Notes: generated from the sequence alone by a model not told the origin. DNA of 41,945 nucleotides from an uncultured Myxococcaceae bacterium (GCA_945952225.1 CAMFHP010000070.1:1-41945), one strand, 5' to 3'; shown: positions 23,541-34,032, counted from the first letter of the stretch. Translations and numbers: made by a program.

Positions 23541-24430
23541 GCCGCGCGCGTCGCACGACGCTGCTCGCGCTCGCGCTTCTGCGCGCACCGGAGCTCGCCG
23601 CGCAGCGCATCGACGACCGCGTGTGCGTGCCCGACGGTGTGCTGCGACGGGGCCGCGACGACGCGCACCGACGCGACGAACGACCGGCCCACACGGTGCC
23701 CGTGCGCGCCTTCTGCATGGACGCCACGCTGGTCACGCGCGCCGCCTTCGGGGCCTTCGCGCGGGTGATGGGCTATGTCACCACCGCCGAGCGCACGGGC
23801 TACGGGGTGGTGTCGTACGAGGGCTTCGACGACTGGGCGTGGCAGCGCCTTCCGCACGGGTCGTGGCGGCGTCCCGCGGGGATCGACAACGGCGACACGC
23901 GGAGCTTTCTGCGCGACGACGCGCCGGTGGTGATGGTCTCGTGGCCCGACGCGGTGGCGTACTGCGCGTGGCGACACGGGAGGCTCCCGACGGAGGCCGA
24001 GTGGGAGTACGCGATGCGCGCGGGCTCGTACGGCACGCGCTTCTGGTGGGGTGACGACGCGCGCGACGCGCAGGGGCATCCGCGGTTGAACTTCTGGCAG
24101 GGCGAATCGCACGCGCGCAACGGCCGCGATGATGGGTGGGTGTACGTCTCGCCGGTGCGGGCCTTCGCGCCGAACCCGTGGGGCTTCTACGACGCCGCGG
24201 GCAACGTGTGGCAGTGGACCGCCGACGTGTGGCGCGCGGACACCTACGCCCTCGCCGCGCGCGGCGCCGACGCGGGTGTGCCCGAGGCGTCGTCGCACCG
24301 CGTGGTGCGCGGCGGATCGTGGTGGTGCGGGCGGGGAACGTGCGACGGCTTCGGGCTCTGGTACCGGGGGCACAACGATCCGCGGAGCGCGTTCTCGAAC
24401 CTCGGATTCCGCTGCGCGTACGAGCGATGA
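23537..24430 (+). CDS. formylglycine-generating enzyme (FGE/SUMF1 family)
   Basis: A 297-aa protein with an apparent N-terminal signal (TTLLALALLRAPELAAQ). The fold signatures are FCMDATLVTRAAFGAF, LPTEAEWEYAMRAG, WGFYDAAGNVWQWT and SAFSNLGFRCA. RGGSWWCGRGTC holds C264 and C269 with four residues between them, the spacing of the two copper-binding catalytic cysteines of true FGEs (C-HxSY-C type), so it is more likely a real oxidase than a non-catalytic SUMF1 relative. FGE converts Cys in CxPxR to formylglycine, normally in sulfatases, but no sulfatase is encoded in this window. The GTG start overlaps the preceding stop (GTGA). Export of an FGE is less usual than cytoplasmic location. Confidence 0.88.
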   Translation: MSRARRTTLLALALLRAPELAAQRIDDRVCVPDGVLRRGRDDAHRRDERPAHTVPVRAFCMDATLVTRAAFGAFARVMGYVTTAERTGYGVVSYEGFDDWAWQRLPHGSWRRPAGIDNGDTRSFLRDDAPVVMVSWPDAVAYCAWRHGRLPTEAEWEYAMRAGSYGTRFWWGDDARDAQGHPRLNFWQGESHARNGRDDGWVYVSPVRAFAPNPWGFYDAAGNVWQWTADVWRADTYALAARGADAGVPEASSHRVVRGGSWWCGRGTCDGFGLWYRGHNDPRSAFSNLGFRCAYER

Positions 24431-24467
24431 ACTTGTCAGGGCGCGGCGGGGCTGGTGACCTTGCGCC

Positions 24468-26150
24468 ATGCCCGCGCACGACTCGGCCGCCCTGCTGCGC
24501 TTCACCCGCGACCTGCTCGACGTTCGCAGCGTGCGGGCGCTCTTCGAACGCACCCGCGAAGAGGTCGAGCGCGTGGCGGGCTACCGCACGATCTGGTTCG
24601 CCGTCATCGACGACCTCGACTCGTCGGTGATGCGCCTCGTCGACGTGGCGGGGGCCGCGCGCGACACGATCTTCGAACAGGTCACCACGGTGCCCCGCGC
24701 GGGCGACCAGATGATCGAAGAGATGATCGAGACGCGCGAGCCCGTGGTGGTGGTCGACGCGCGCACCGATCCCCGCACCAACAAGACCATCGTCGAGGCG
24801 CTGGGCAACCGCACGGTGATCAACGTGCCGCTCCAGGTGCTCGACAAGGCCTTCGGATCGCTCGGGGTGGGCACCTTCGGCGACGAGGGGTGCCGCGCGC
24901 CCACGGAGACCGAGCTCGCGGGCCTCGTGGGCATCGCGAGCGTGGTGTCGCTCTGTGTGAGCCGCCTCATGCTCGAAGAGCGCGGACGCCGCGCCGAGCG
25001 CGAGCGCAGGGACCTCGACCGACGCCTCGCGCGCATGCAGCGCCTCGACACCGCGGGCACGCTCGCGGGCGCCGTGGCCCATGATTTCAACAACCTGCTC
25101 ACGGTGGTGCTCGCGGCCACGAGCCTCGCGCGCGGGGCGCGGTCGGTGCCCGAGGCGGGGCCCGAGCTCGACGCCATCGACGACGTGGTGCGACGGGGAC
25201 AGGCCCTCACGCGGCAGCTCCTCGCGATGAGCCGCGCGCAGGCGCTCGCGCTCTCCGACGTCGACATCGCGGCGCACCTGCACGACGTGGTTCCGCTGCT
25301 GCGAAGGGTGATTCCGCCGCGCATCGCCATCGACCTCATCGCGCCGGAGCGGGAGCTCTACGTCGAGGGCGACCGCACGCAGCTCGACCAGGTGGTGATG
25401 AACCTCTGCCTCAACGCGCGCGACGCGATGCCCGAGCGCGGGCGTCTGGTGATCGAGTGCGAGGTGGTGCTCGTGAACGGCGCGTTCCGCGAGACGCACC
25501 CGTGGGCGAAGCCCGGGCGCTACGTGCTGCTCACGGTGAGCGACACGGGCCGCGGCATCGCGAAGGAGCACCTCGACCGCATCTTCGACCCGTTCTTCAC
25601 CACGAAGGGCGAGCAGGGCGGCACGGGCCTCGGGCTCACCGTCGCGCACGGCATCGTGCAGCAGCACGGGGGCATGCTCCATTGCTACAGCGAGCCGGGG
25701 CTCGGCACGACCTTCAAGGTCTACCTCCCGCTCCTCGCGCGACCGGCCCGCGCGGTGGGCGCGAAGCTCGTGGGCGCGGTGCGCGGCGGCAACGAGCGAC
25801 TCCTCGTGGCCGACGACGACGCGACGCTGCGCGGGCTCGTGCGCCGCGTGCTCGAACGCGCGGGCTACGAGGTCGCCGTGGTGCCCGACGGGGCCGAGGT
25901 GCTGCGCATCCTGGCGCGCGAAGACTTCGACCTGCTGCTCCTCGACGTGGTGATGCCCGGCGCCACGTGCGCCGAGACGCTGGCCGGCGTGCGCGCGCTG
26001 CGCCCCGACCTGCGCGTGGTGCTCGCGAGCGGATACACCGCCGACGCGAACCTCTCGGCCCTCCTGCGCGACCAGTCGATCCCGCTGTTGCAGAAGCCCT
26101 ACGACCCCGACGCGCTCCTTCGCGCGCTGCGCGCCGAACTCGATCGCTGA
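24468..26150 (+). CDS. hybrid sensor histidine kinase: GAF, HisKA, HATPase, receiver
   Basis: A 560-aa cytoplasmic sensor. A GAF domain (about 18-165) is followed by a coiled linker, the phospho-acceptor helix AVAHDFNNLL with H205, the N box VVMNLCLNARDAM (310-322), the G boxes SDTGRGIAKEH and GGTGLGLTVAHGI, and a C-terminal receiver domain with acidic pocket VADDD (448-452), phospho-acceptor D494 in LLLLDVVMPG, and K545 region LLQKPYDPD. There is no output domain, so phosphate is probably passed to a separate protein. A possible leaderless promoter, TTGTCA (24433) with a poor -10 box TGACCT, ends 6 bases before the ATG. The gene is separated from the ligase downstream by only 52 bp. Confidence 0.93.
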   Translation: MPAHDSAALLRFTRDLLDVRSVRALFERTREEVERVAGYRTIWFAVIDDLDSSVMRLVDVAGAARDTIFEQVTTVPRAGDQMIEEMIETREPVVVVDARTDPRTNKTIVEALGNRTVINVPLQVLDKAFGSLGVGTFGDEGCRAPTETELAGLVGIASVVSLCVSRLMLEERGRRAERERRDLDRRLARMQRLDTAGTLAGAVAHDFNNLLTVVLAATSLARGARSVPEAGPELDAIDDVVRRGQALTRQLLAMSRAQALALSDVDIAAHLHDVVPLLRRVIPPRIAIDLIAPERELYVEGDRTQLDQVVMNLCLNARDAMPERGRLVIECEVVLVNGAFRETHPWAKPGRYVLLTVSDTGRGIAKEHLDRIFDPFFTTKGEQGGTGLGLTVAHGIVQQHGGMLHCYSEPGLGTTFKVYLPLLARPARAVGAKLVGAVRGGNERLLVADDDATLRGLVRRVLERAGYEVAVVPDGAEVLRILAREDFDLLLLDVVMPGATCAETLAGVRALRPDLRVVLASGYTADANLSALLRDQSIPLLQKPYDPDALLRALRAELDR

Positions 26151-26188
26151 GCCGCGAAGGACGCACTGTCGACCCGCGCGTGCGGCGA

Positions 26189-26194
26189 TAGACT
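26189..26194 (+). promoter_or_regulatory. -10 box TAGACT of a probable leaderless promoter
   Basis: TAGACT ends 8 bases before the ATG at 26203, with a weak -35 candidate CTGTCG (26166-26171) at a 17-bp spacing. No ribosome-binding site is present between box and start. Confidence 0.35.
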
Positions 26195-26202
26195 TTGCCT
26201 CC

Positions 26203-27984
<1,782 letters not shown>

Positions 27985-28072
27985 GCCGCGCGGCGTACGC
28001 ACGAGCGGGCTTCTCGCGCGCGTCCGCGTCGGGTACGAACGTCGCTGCGCGAAGGCGCAATGAGGAGCGCAG

Positions 28073-29422
28073 ATGCGGCTGGTGAGATTTGCCGTTCGCG
28101 GATTCAAGAACCTCGTGAACGAGGTCGTGCTCGACGAGCTCGGTCCGTTCGAGGTGCTTCACGGCGAGAACAACGTGGGCAAATCGAACCTGCTCCAGGC
28201 CATCGACCTGTTCTTCGCGCTGATGGAGTCGCTCGCGCTGCAGATGGACGTGGCGGGTGGCTCGCTCGCTCGTGGGCGCGCCGTCCAACGTGACGAGGAC
28301 GGACGGCGAACGCTGACGTGGCTGATCGCGGATGAGGCGCTCAACCGCCCGTACAGGATCAGTGAGCTCTACTCGATCGACGTCGGGACGGAGATCGTAC
28401 TCGAGGCGGGGATTCAGCTGTCAGACGACGACCTCGCGCGTGTCGGTGTTGCGCCCGAGCATCGGAACCTCGACATCCGTGCGGTCGTCCCGCTCCCGGT
28501 TGCGGACGGTGTCGTGCCACGGGTGAGCTATCGACTCGAAGCGGGGCTGACCTTGTCTGCGCTCGAACCTTCGGCGCTCGGATCGCTCCTCGCGTCGGGC
28601 TTCATGGCGTTTCTGAACACGCGCGGTCGAACCTTCTCGCTGGTCGACACGTTTCGCCGCGTTGTCACGTCACGCTTGGCCAACGAGTCTGGCAACGAAC
28701 TGCGCCGCACGCTCCCACAGGATCTCCAGCTCGAACTCTACGACTGCAAGGAGTCGGTGGAGCCCGGTCTCTTTCTCCGATGGGAACTCTTCGCCCGCGC
28801 GATGAACAGCCTTGGACCCATCGTGGGCGATGGGCAGTTCGTCATCACGTTCAACCGCGCGCAGGGGCGCGCGACGCTCGCACTTCAGCGCGGGCGCGTG
28901 CGCATCCCCATCGACAGCATGGGCTCCGGGGTTCAGCAGTACGCGTCGCTCGTGGCGCGTGTGCTGCTCGCGAATTCGTCGATCGTCGCGATCGAGGAAC
29001 CCGAGCTCAACCTGCACTACGAACTGCAGTTGAAGCTCCGTGATGCGCTCCGCGAGATGGTCGCGTCGGGCACGGGACCGCAGCAGATCCTCGTGGCGAG
29101 TCACTCGCCTGCGTTCGAAGCGACCGAGACCTTCTTCGCGATGTCGCGCGGCCCGGATGGACCGGTCGTGACGCGACGCCCGGTGCACGAGGCGGTGACC
29201 TTTCTCCACCTGGAGGGGGTGCAGCTTCCCACGGAGCGCGGCGCCTACGGATACGTCTCGCGCGAGGGCCTCCTGCGCCTCTCCGAAGCCGCGCGCGCCG
29301 CGCTCGGGGTGTCATCGGGAGGCGGCGTGGTCGTGCGCAAACGCGCAGATCACCCCTACGTGGAGATCCTCACCAATGAACAGGCGCTCGAGGAACTCGG
29401 CATGGCGGAGCCGGCGTCGTGA
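28073..29422 (+). CDS. AAA15/OLD-like ATPase, candidate defence component
   Basis: A 449-aa SMC/RecF-like ATPase. Walker A is GENNVGKS (31-38), preceded by the typical opening MRLVRFAVRGFKNL. A signature-like DSMGSGVQQY, Walker B IVAIEEPELNLH (E308, E309) and the switch histidine ASHSP (343-346) follow in the order seen in AAA15/AAA21 and OLD-family ATPases. No TOPRIM domain is fused at the end; instead the next gene, overlapping by 4 bp (GTGA), encodes a PIN-like nuclease. GAGGAG sits before the ATG. ATPase-nuclease pairs of this form are common in anti-phage systems such as PARIS and Gabija-like loci, where the nuclease differs. GC is slightly below that of the neighbours. Confidence 0.87.
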   Translation: MRLVRFAVRGFKNLVNEVVLDELGPFEVLHGENNVGKSNLLQAIDLFFALMESLALQMDVAGGSLARGRAVQRDEDGRRTLTWLIADEALNRPYRISELYSIDVGTEIVLEAGIQLSDDDLARVGVAPEHRNLDIRAVVPLPVADGVVPRVSYRLEAGLTLSALEPSALGSLLASGFMAFLNTRGRTFSLVDTFRRVVTSRLANESGNELRRTLPQDLQLELYDCKESVEPGLFLRWELFARAMNSLGPIVGDGQFVITFNRAQGRATLALQRGRVRIPIDSMGSGVQQYASLVARVLLANSSIVAIEEPELNLHYELQLKLRDALREMVASGTGPQQILVASHSPAFEATETFFAMSRGPDGPVVTRRPVHEAVTFLHLEGVQLPTERGAYGYVSREGLLRLSEAARAALGVSSGGGVVVRKRADHPYVEILTNEQALEELGMAEPAS

Positions 29423-30027
29423 ATCGCGAGGCGGTGCGAGCTTGGCTCGATGGAACGTCGCCGTTGCTCGCTGGGCGAACGCCCACGCTTGCGTTCGACA
29501 CCAACGCGATCTTTGGCGACAAGGGAGGCGTCGAACTCCTCGACACGGTGAACCGCGCGAACGCGTCACGTGTGGGTGCACCCGAAATACGCCTCGTCTT
29601 GTCGAGCGTCGTCTGGTGCGAGAAGGTCCATCAGATGGCGGAGCGTCGCGGAGAGCGCTTCGACCCGAGTCTTCCGCTCGAGTTTGTGCGCTCGAAGAAC
29701 GTCACGATCGAAGCCTTCGACGCCGAGCATGCGCTCACCGTGGCGCGTCGGCTCGCCGCGCGATTTCCGTCGCGCGCCGCATGGGCGCAGGCGAAACGCG
29801 GGCTGTATCTCCGCGCGCTCGGCCTCTCGGATGACGCTTCCGAACGTGACGGAACTGCGTGCAGTGCGACCCTCGACTGGCTCGTCATCGGCCACGCCGA
29901 AGCCATGGGCTATCTGCTCGTGTCGGATGACCGTGGCGCCGAGTTTGAAGACGTGACCCACCGCTGCACCTTCACCGATGCACTCGCCGCCGCGCGCGAC
30001 CTGCTGCACGCACGCACCGCGCACTGA
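29419..30027 (+). CDS. PIN-like nuclease, partner of the AAA ATPase
   Basis: A 202-aa protein starting at GTG 29419, which overlaps the ATPase stop. The acidic residues of a PIN active site can be placed: D27 and N29 in TLAFDTNAIF, E68 in SSVVWCEKVHQM, D153 in SATLDWLVIGHAEAMG, and D170/D171 in LLVSDDRGAEFEDV. This order (D-x-N, E, D, DD near a terminal strand) fits PIN endoribonucleases such as VapC, although the protein is longer than a typical VapC (about 130 aa) and is paired with an ATPase rather than a small antitoxin. It may be held inactive until the ATPase senses infection; that is inference. Confidence 0.75.
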   Translation: MNREAVRAWLDGTSPLLAGRTPTLAFDTNAIFGDKGGVELLDTVNRANASRVGAPEIRLVLSSVVWCEKVHQMAERRGERFDPSLPLEFVRSKNVTIEAFDAEHALTVARRLAARFPSRAAWAQAKRGLYLRALGLSDDASERDGTACSATLDWLVIGHAEAMGYLLVSDDRGAEFEDVTHRCTFTDALAAARDLLHARTAH

Positions 30028-30085
30028 CCCGCCGCGCATCACGCGCCTCCACCGACGCCATCGTGGTGCGTGCGATCGGGCTGTG

Positions 30086-30091
30086 TAGCAT
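30086..30091 (+). promoter_or_regulatory. -10 box TAGCAT of a probable leaderless promoter
   Basis: TAGCAT ends 6 bases before the GTG at 30098, leaving no room for a ribosome-binding site. This placement recurs before the genes at 21997, 26203 and 35394. Confidence 0.35.
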
Positions 30092-30097
30092 CGGCCC

Positions 30098-32032
30098 GTG
30101 ATCGATCCGCAGGGGCTCCGCGGCGCCATCCAGCGCCACCTTCGACCGTCGCTCGATGCGCGCTGGGGAGAGCGCCTCGTGACCCGCGCGCTCCGTCATG
30201 CGGATGCGCCGCTCCCTGCGCCGCCCGTGATGGCGTGGCAGCTCGCGCGGGCCCTCGGCGCGCCGCCTCGACGCGCGTCGGCATGGATGACCGCCTGCAC
30301 GCTCTTCTACGGCGCCGCCGACCTGCTCGACGACGCCGACGACGGTGACCTCGCCGACGAAGACACCGCCGTCGCGCGCGCCGCCTCCGTCGAGATGCTC
30401 TTCGTGAGCGCGGGCCTCGTCGCCGAGCTCGGCCCACCGTCGCGGGTGCGCGCCCTCGTGCGACGGTTCTCGTCGTGCGGCGCCGCGATGGCCGCAGGGC
30501 AGGGCGACGACCTCGCAGGAACAGACCGCCTCGACGCACGCGATCCCATCGCCATCGCGCGGGCGAAGGCCGGCGGTGAGCTCGCGCTCTTCTTCGCGGG
30601 CGCGGCCGACGTGGCGGGGCGTGCGCCGACGCGCTTCGAATCCGTCGGACGCGCGCTGGGCACGCTCCTCCAGGTGATCAGCGACTACGACGACGTGCTC
30701 GGTCGGGGCTCTCGCGACGTGCGTGACGCCCGCCCCTCGCACCCGCTGCGTGGCGCGCCGGGAGGGGCCGAGCGGGTGCTCCTCGCGCACGCGGGGCTCC
30801 GCACGCAGGCCGTCCGCGTCGAGGCTGCGAGGGCCGCGCTCGCGACGGCCGATGCGCGCGCCAGCGCCCGCGACACGCTCCACGCGCTCGTGACCGACGC
30901 GCGCGCTGCGATGGGCGCGCGACCCGAACCCGCGGTGCGCGCCTGGATCGACGCCGCCGCCGCGCTCGCCGACGAGACCCTGCGTCGCCTCGCGCGGCTC
31001 CGTCCGCACACGATCGATGGGCGCCCCGAGGTTGACGCCGCGATGCGTGCGGCGCGCGATTTTCTCGACGAAGACCCCACGCTGGAGCGCGCGACGGAGG
31101 TGTGTCGCCACGGCCTCTTCGGCGCCCCCGAGGTGCGCGGCGATCTCTTCGGACGCCTCTTCACTGCATGGCTCTTCGACGACGACGTGCCCCGCGAGCT
31201 CGCCCTCGCGGCGCTCGCGCGCGGTGACGCCGACGGGTGGCGGTACTACCCCGGATGGCCGCAGGTTCCGCCCGACGCCGACGACACGGGCCTCGCGCTC
31301 CAGCTCGCGGCGCGCCTCGGCATCGACGACGCGCGGCTCGCGCTCGGAGAGGCGCAGCTCGTGGCCAACCAGCGCGCGGATGGGCGCTTCGAAACCTGGC
31401 TCGCGCACGACGACGCCCACCGTCGCACGATCGCCGCGCAGTGGGTGATGACGCCGTGCCCCGTGGCCTCGGCGCAGGCCGCGTGGGGCCTCGCGTGTCG
31501 TCGGGGAGAACGCGGTCGATCCGCGGTGCTCGCCGCGACGCGGGAGCTGCTCCGCGCGTTCGGAGGGGACGAGGCTCCGCCGTCGCCGTACTACGCCCCC
31601 GTCGTCGTCGATGCCCTCGGCGGCGAGCTGCTGCTGCGCCTCACGACAGCGAGCAACGGTCGCGCGCAACGTGACGCGCGACGGGCGCTCGCGCGGGTGG
31701 CCGCACGGCTCGTGGCGCGTCGCACCGTGGGGAGCCGTTGGGGCACGGCGTTGGAGACCGCCCTCGCCGTGCGAACGCTCGCGGCCCTCGATGCGCTCGA
31801 CGCACCCGAGGCCGCGCTGCGCACCCTCGTCGACCTTCAGGAGGCCGACGGCGGATATCCCGCAGATCCCTTCTTTCATACGGTTCCGCATCGAATCACG
31901 ACGCACTACGGCGCCCGCGCGGTCACCACCGCGGCCGCGCTCTCGGCGATGCAGCGCCTCGCGGTGCGTGTGCGTGACTGGCGCGTCTCCGTCGCGTCGC
32001 CCGTGGCGGATGATCCTTCGCCTGCGCCGTGA
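30098..32032 (+). CDS. fused prenyl-diphosphate-synthase-like and class II terpene-cyclase-like protein
   Basis: A 644-aa protein with two terpene domains. Residues 1-300 look like a class I trans-prenyl diphosphate synthase: first Asp-rich motif D78-D79-A-D81-D82 in GAADLLDDADDGD, a KAGGELALFFAGAA segment in place of the usual KTxxLF, and a second Asp motif in LLQVISDYDDVLG (D196, D198, D199). From about 320 the protein is an alpha-barrel of the squalene-cyclase/prenyltransferase-repeat type, with the class II cyclase motif DxDD as D393-A-D395-D396 (VPPDADDTGLALQ) and a QW-like QEADGGYPADPFF near the end. The layout suggests that it makes a prenyl diphosphate and then cyclises it by protonation. 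Plant bifunctional cyclases have DxDD before DDxxD; here the order is reversed. The start is GTG with a leaderless-type -10 box. No recognised terpene-modifying gene is adjacent. Confidence 0.8.
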   Translation: MIDPQGLRGAIQRHLRPSLDARWGERLVTRALRHADAPLPAPPVMAWQLARALGAPPRRASAWMTACTLFYGAADLLDDADDGDLADEDTAVARAASVEMLFVSAGLVAELGPPSRVRALVRRFSSCGAAMAAGQGDDLAGTDRLDARDPIAIARAKAGGELALFFAGAADVAGRAPTRFESVGRALGTLLQVISDYDDVLGRGSRDVRDARPSHPLRGAPGGAERVLLAHAGLRTQAVRVEAARAALATADARASARDTLHALVTDARAAMGARPEPAVRAWIDAAAALADETLRRLARLRPHTIDGRPEVDAAMRAARDFLDEDPTLERATEVCRHGLFGAPEVRGDLFGRLFTAWLFDDDVPRELALAALARGDADGWRYYPGWPQVPPDADDTGLALQLAARLGIDDARLALGEAQLVANQRADGRFETWLAHDDAHRRTIAAQWVMTPCPVASAQAAWGLACRRGERGRSAVLAATRELLRAFGGDEAPPSPYYAPVVVDALGGELLLRLTTASNGRAQRDARRALARVAARLVARRTVGSRWGTALETALAVRTLAALDALDAPEAALRTLVDLQEADGGYPADPFFHTVPHRITTHYGARAVTTAAALSAMQRLAVRVRDWRVSVASPVADDPSPAP

Positions 32033-32059
32033 ACGCGCTTGCGATGCCCGATGGAATGC

Positions 32060-32551
32060 ATGGAAACTCCGCCCATGGGGACCGCAAAGAAGGCAACGGG
32101 AACGAAGTCTGCCGTCGCGAAGGCGAAGGCGTCGGCGAAGAAGTCCGCGGGGGCGAAGAAGTCCGCGGGCGCGAAGAAGTCCGCGGGCGCGAAGGTGTCG
32201 GCGAAGCGCGCGAAGGCGAAGGGGATCAAGCCGGTGACGAAGCCGGTGAAGAAGCCCATCAAGATCGTGACGACGCCTGCCGTGTCGACCACCGCGAAGC
32301 TGCCGGGGGATTGCCTCCAGGAGTGCCTCCACCCGGCGATCCAGGCGCTCCTTCAGTACATCGGAGAGAAGCTCACGAACCCCGACGGCGCGTCGGTGAA
32401 CAAGGTCGTGGTCGATGAGGCGGTGGCCGCGGCGGTCGCGAACGCGATCAGCCCGGCGGCGCCCGGTGACTTCACGGCCACGCTGAAGGCCGCCATCGAC
32501 GCGTGGAACGCCGCGTACGAGGGCAAGCCCGGCCCCGTTCCCTTCCTGTGA
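32060..32551 (+). CDS. histone H1-like basic protein with folded C-terminal domain
   Basis: A 163-aa protein. The first 70 residues are Lys/Ala-rich with the near-perfect repeat KKSAGA three times (18-bp DNA repeats near 32136-32196), then KPVTKPVKKPIK, as in bacterial H1-like DNA-binding tails. The C-terminal 90 residues are ordered and acidic to neutral (DCLQECLHPAIQALLQYIGE, VNKVVVDEAVAAAVANAIS), perhaps a dimerisation or targeting module. Starts at 32039 (TTG), 32051, 32060 and 32075 are all in frame; 32060 is a compromise, as no clear ribosome site decides. It probably binds DNA or RNA. It sits 28 bp after the terpene gene and 20 bp before a histidine kinase. Confidence 0.68.
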   Translation: METPPMGTAKKATGTKSAVAKAKASAKKSAGAKKSAGAKKSAGAKVSAKRAKAKGIKPVTKPVKKPIKIVTTPAVSTTAKLPGDCLQECLHPAIQALLQYIGEKLTNPDGASVNKVVVDEAVAAAVANAISPAAPGDFTATLKAAIDAWNAAYEGKPGPVPFL

Positions 32552-32570
32552 CCGGTTCCGAGGGGGCGCC

Positions 32571-34022
32571 GTGGAGTTCACCGCCGATGCAGGGCGCGTC
32601 GAGGATGCGCTGCGGGCCTACACCCCGCGCGGCCTCGTGCTCGGCCTCGTGGTGCCCGCTGCGCTGACGGCGCTCCCCTTCGCGCTCCTCCGCGGCGTGC
32701 CCACGCTCGCGTCGCCCTTCGCCCTCCCGCGCGCCGACTACGGCACCCTCTGGGCGCTCGTGCTCGCGCATCCGATCACGGGCATCCAGGTGCGCGACGC
32801 GCTGCGCGCACGCGACGAGCGACGCTTCCGTCGCGCCTTCGCGGTGCAGAGCCAGGTGCAGCTCCTCTGGCTCCTCCTGCTCGCGTGGGAGGTCGGGCCC
32901 CATCTGCCCCTCGTGAGCATGGGCGCGCTCTTCGGCATGATGATCGGCTGGGCCTTTCAAGACGCGCTGCTCTCGCACGGCGACCGGTGGGTGCGCGCGC
33001 AGTACGTGATCGCCTTCGCGCTCTTCAACGCGGGGCTGCTCGTGCGCGATGCGATCGGCGGCGCGGGGCTGCGCTACGCGTTCTCCGTCGACGTGCGCTA
33101 CGCGGCGTCGTTCCTCGCGGCGCAGGTCATTCTGCTGGGCCTCACGCAGACGCTGATCGTGACCGTGGGCGACCTCCTCGCGGCCCGCGAGCGCGACCGT
33201 CAGGCCCGCGACGCGCTCGTCGTGGAGAAGCAGCGCCTCGCCGTCGAGCACCGTCTGCTGCGACGTGTGGCGGGCATCCTCGCGGGCGGCGTGTCGGCGG
33301 GGCAGCTCACGCACGACATCGCGAGCCCGGTGACCGTGCTGCACCTCCGCGCCGAACTGCTGCTCGGTGCGGTCGACACGCCGTCGTCGCTCGACCACGC
33401 CGAGGTGCGCGAGCACGCGTTCGAAATGCGCCGCGCCGCCGAGGTGCTCCGTCGCATGAGCGACGCCACGATGGAGACCATCCGCTCGGGGGGCGAGATC
33501 CGTCCCGTCGACGCCTCGACGCTCATTCGCGAGGCCACCACGCTCGCCGAGCGGATGATCCGCGCGCACGAGCGCGAGTCGCTGCCCGTCGATGCGCAGG
33601 TCGAAGACGGGCGCGTGCAGGTGTCGCCGCTCCACGCCCACGCGCTCGCGAACCTCATGGTCAACGGCGCGCTCCATCAGGACGCGACCGTGAAGCTCCA
33701 GCTCCGCGGCGCGGTCGAAGACGGGTGGTACTGCCTGCGCGTGCGCGATCACGGGCTCGTCGAGTCCGAGCGTCCGCAGCGCCTCGCCTCGCTGCGCGGC
33801 TCGCTCTCGCTGCTCCACGATGCAGCGCCGGGCGACCGCAGCCGTAGCTACCGCGGCTATGGCATGGGCCTGCAGCTCGCGCGCACGCTCGTGCTCGCCT
33901 CGGGCGGGATGTTCGACTTCGAAGAGCCCGACGCGGGCCGCGGAGTCATCGCGGTGATGCGCCTTCCGCTCGAAGGTCGCGAGGTCACCTTCGCCACGAC
34001 CGATCCGCCGCCCGCCGCGTGA
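32571..34022 (+). CDS. membrane-bound sensor histidine kinase
   Basis: A 483-aa protein. Six hydrophobic segments fall between residues 20 and 200 (for example GLVLGLVVPAALTALPFAL and FLAAQVILLGLTQTLIVTV), followed by a coiled linker, the H box QLTHDIASPVTVLHL with H248, an N box LANLMVNGALHQ and a G box YGMGLQLARTLVLASGG. The D/F box is weak (VRDHGLVESERPQ), so the ATP lid departs from the common form. No receiver gene is next to it. The GTG at 32571 follows GAGGGGG. Sensing is probably through the membrane region itself, as there is no large periplasmic domain. Confidence 0.85.
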   Translation: MEFTADAGRVEDALRAYTPRGLVLGLVVPAALTALPFALLRGVPTLASPFALPRADYGTLWALVLAHPITGIQVRDALRARDERRFRRAFAVQSQVQLLWLLLLAWEVGPHLPLVSMGALFGMMIGWAFQDALLSHGDRWVRAQYVIAFALFNAGLLVRDAIGGAGLRYAFSVDVRYAASFLAAQVILLGLTQTLIVTVGDLLAARERDRQARDALVVEKQRLAVEHRLLRRVAGILAGGVSAGQLTHDIASPVTVLHLRAELLLGAVDTPSSLDHAEVREHAFEMRRAAEVLRRMSDATMETIRSGGEIRPVDASTLIREATTLAERMIRAHERESLPVDAQVEDGRVQVSPLHAHALANLMVNGALHQDATVKLQLRGAVEDGWYCLRVRDHGLVESERPQRLASLRGSLSLLHDAAPGDRSRSYRGYGMGLQLARTLVLASGGMFDFEEPDAGRGVIAVMRLPLEGREVTFATTDPPPAA

Positions 34023-34032
34023 CCCGCCGCGG

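Noticed and set aside
32136-32196. Intergenic-type tandem repeat
   Set aside because: The 18-bp repeats are in frame within the histone-like gene and are explained by its KKSAGA protein repeats.
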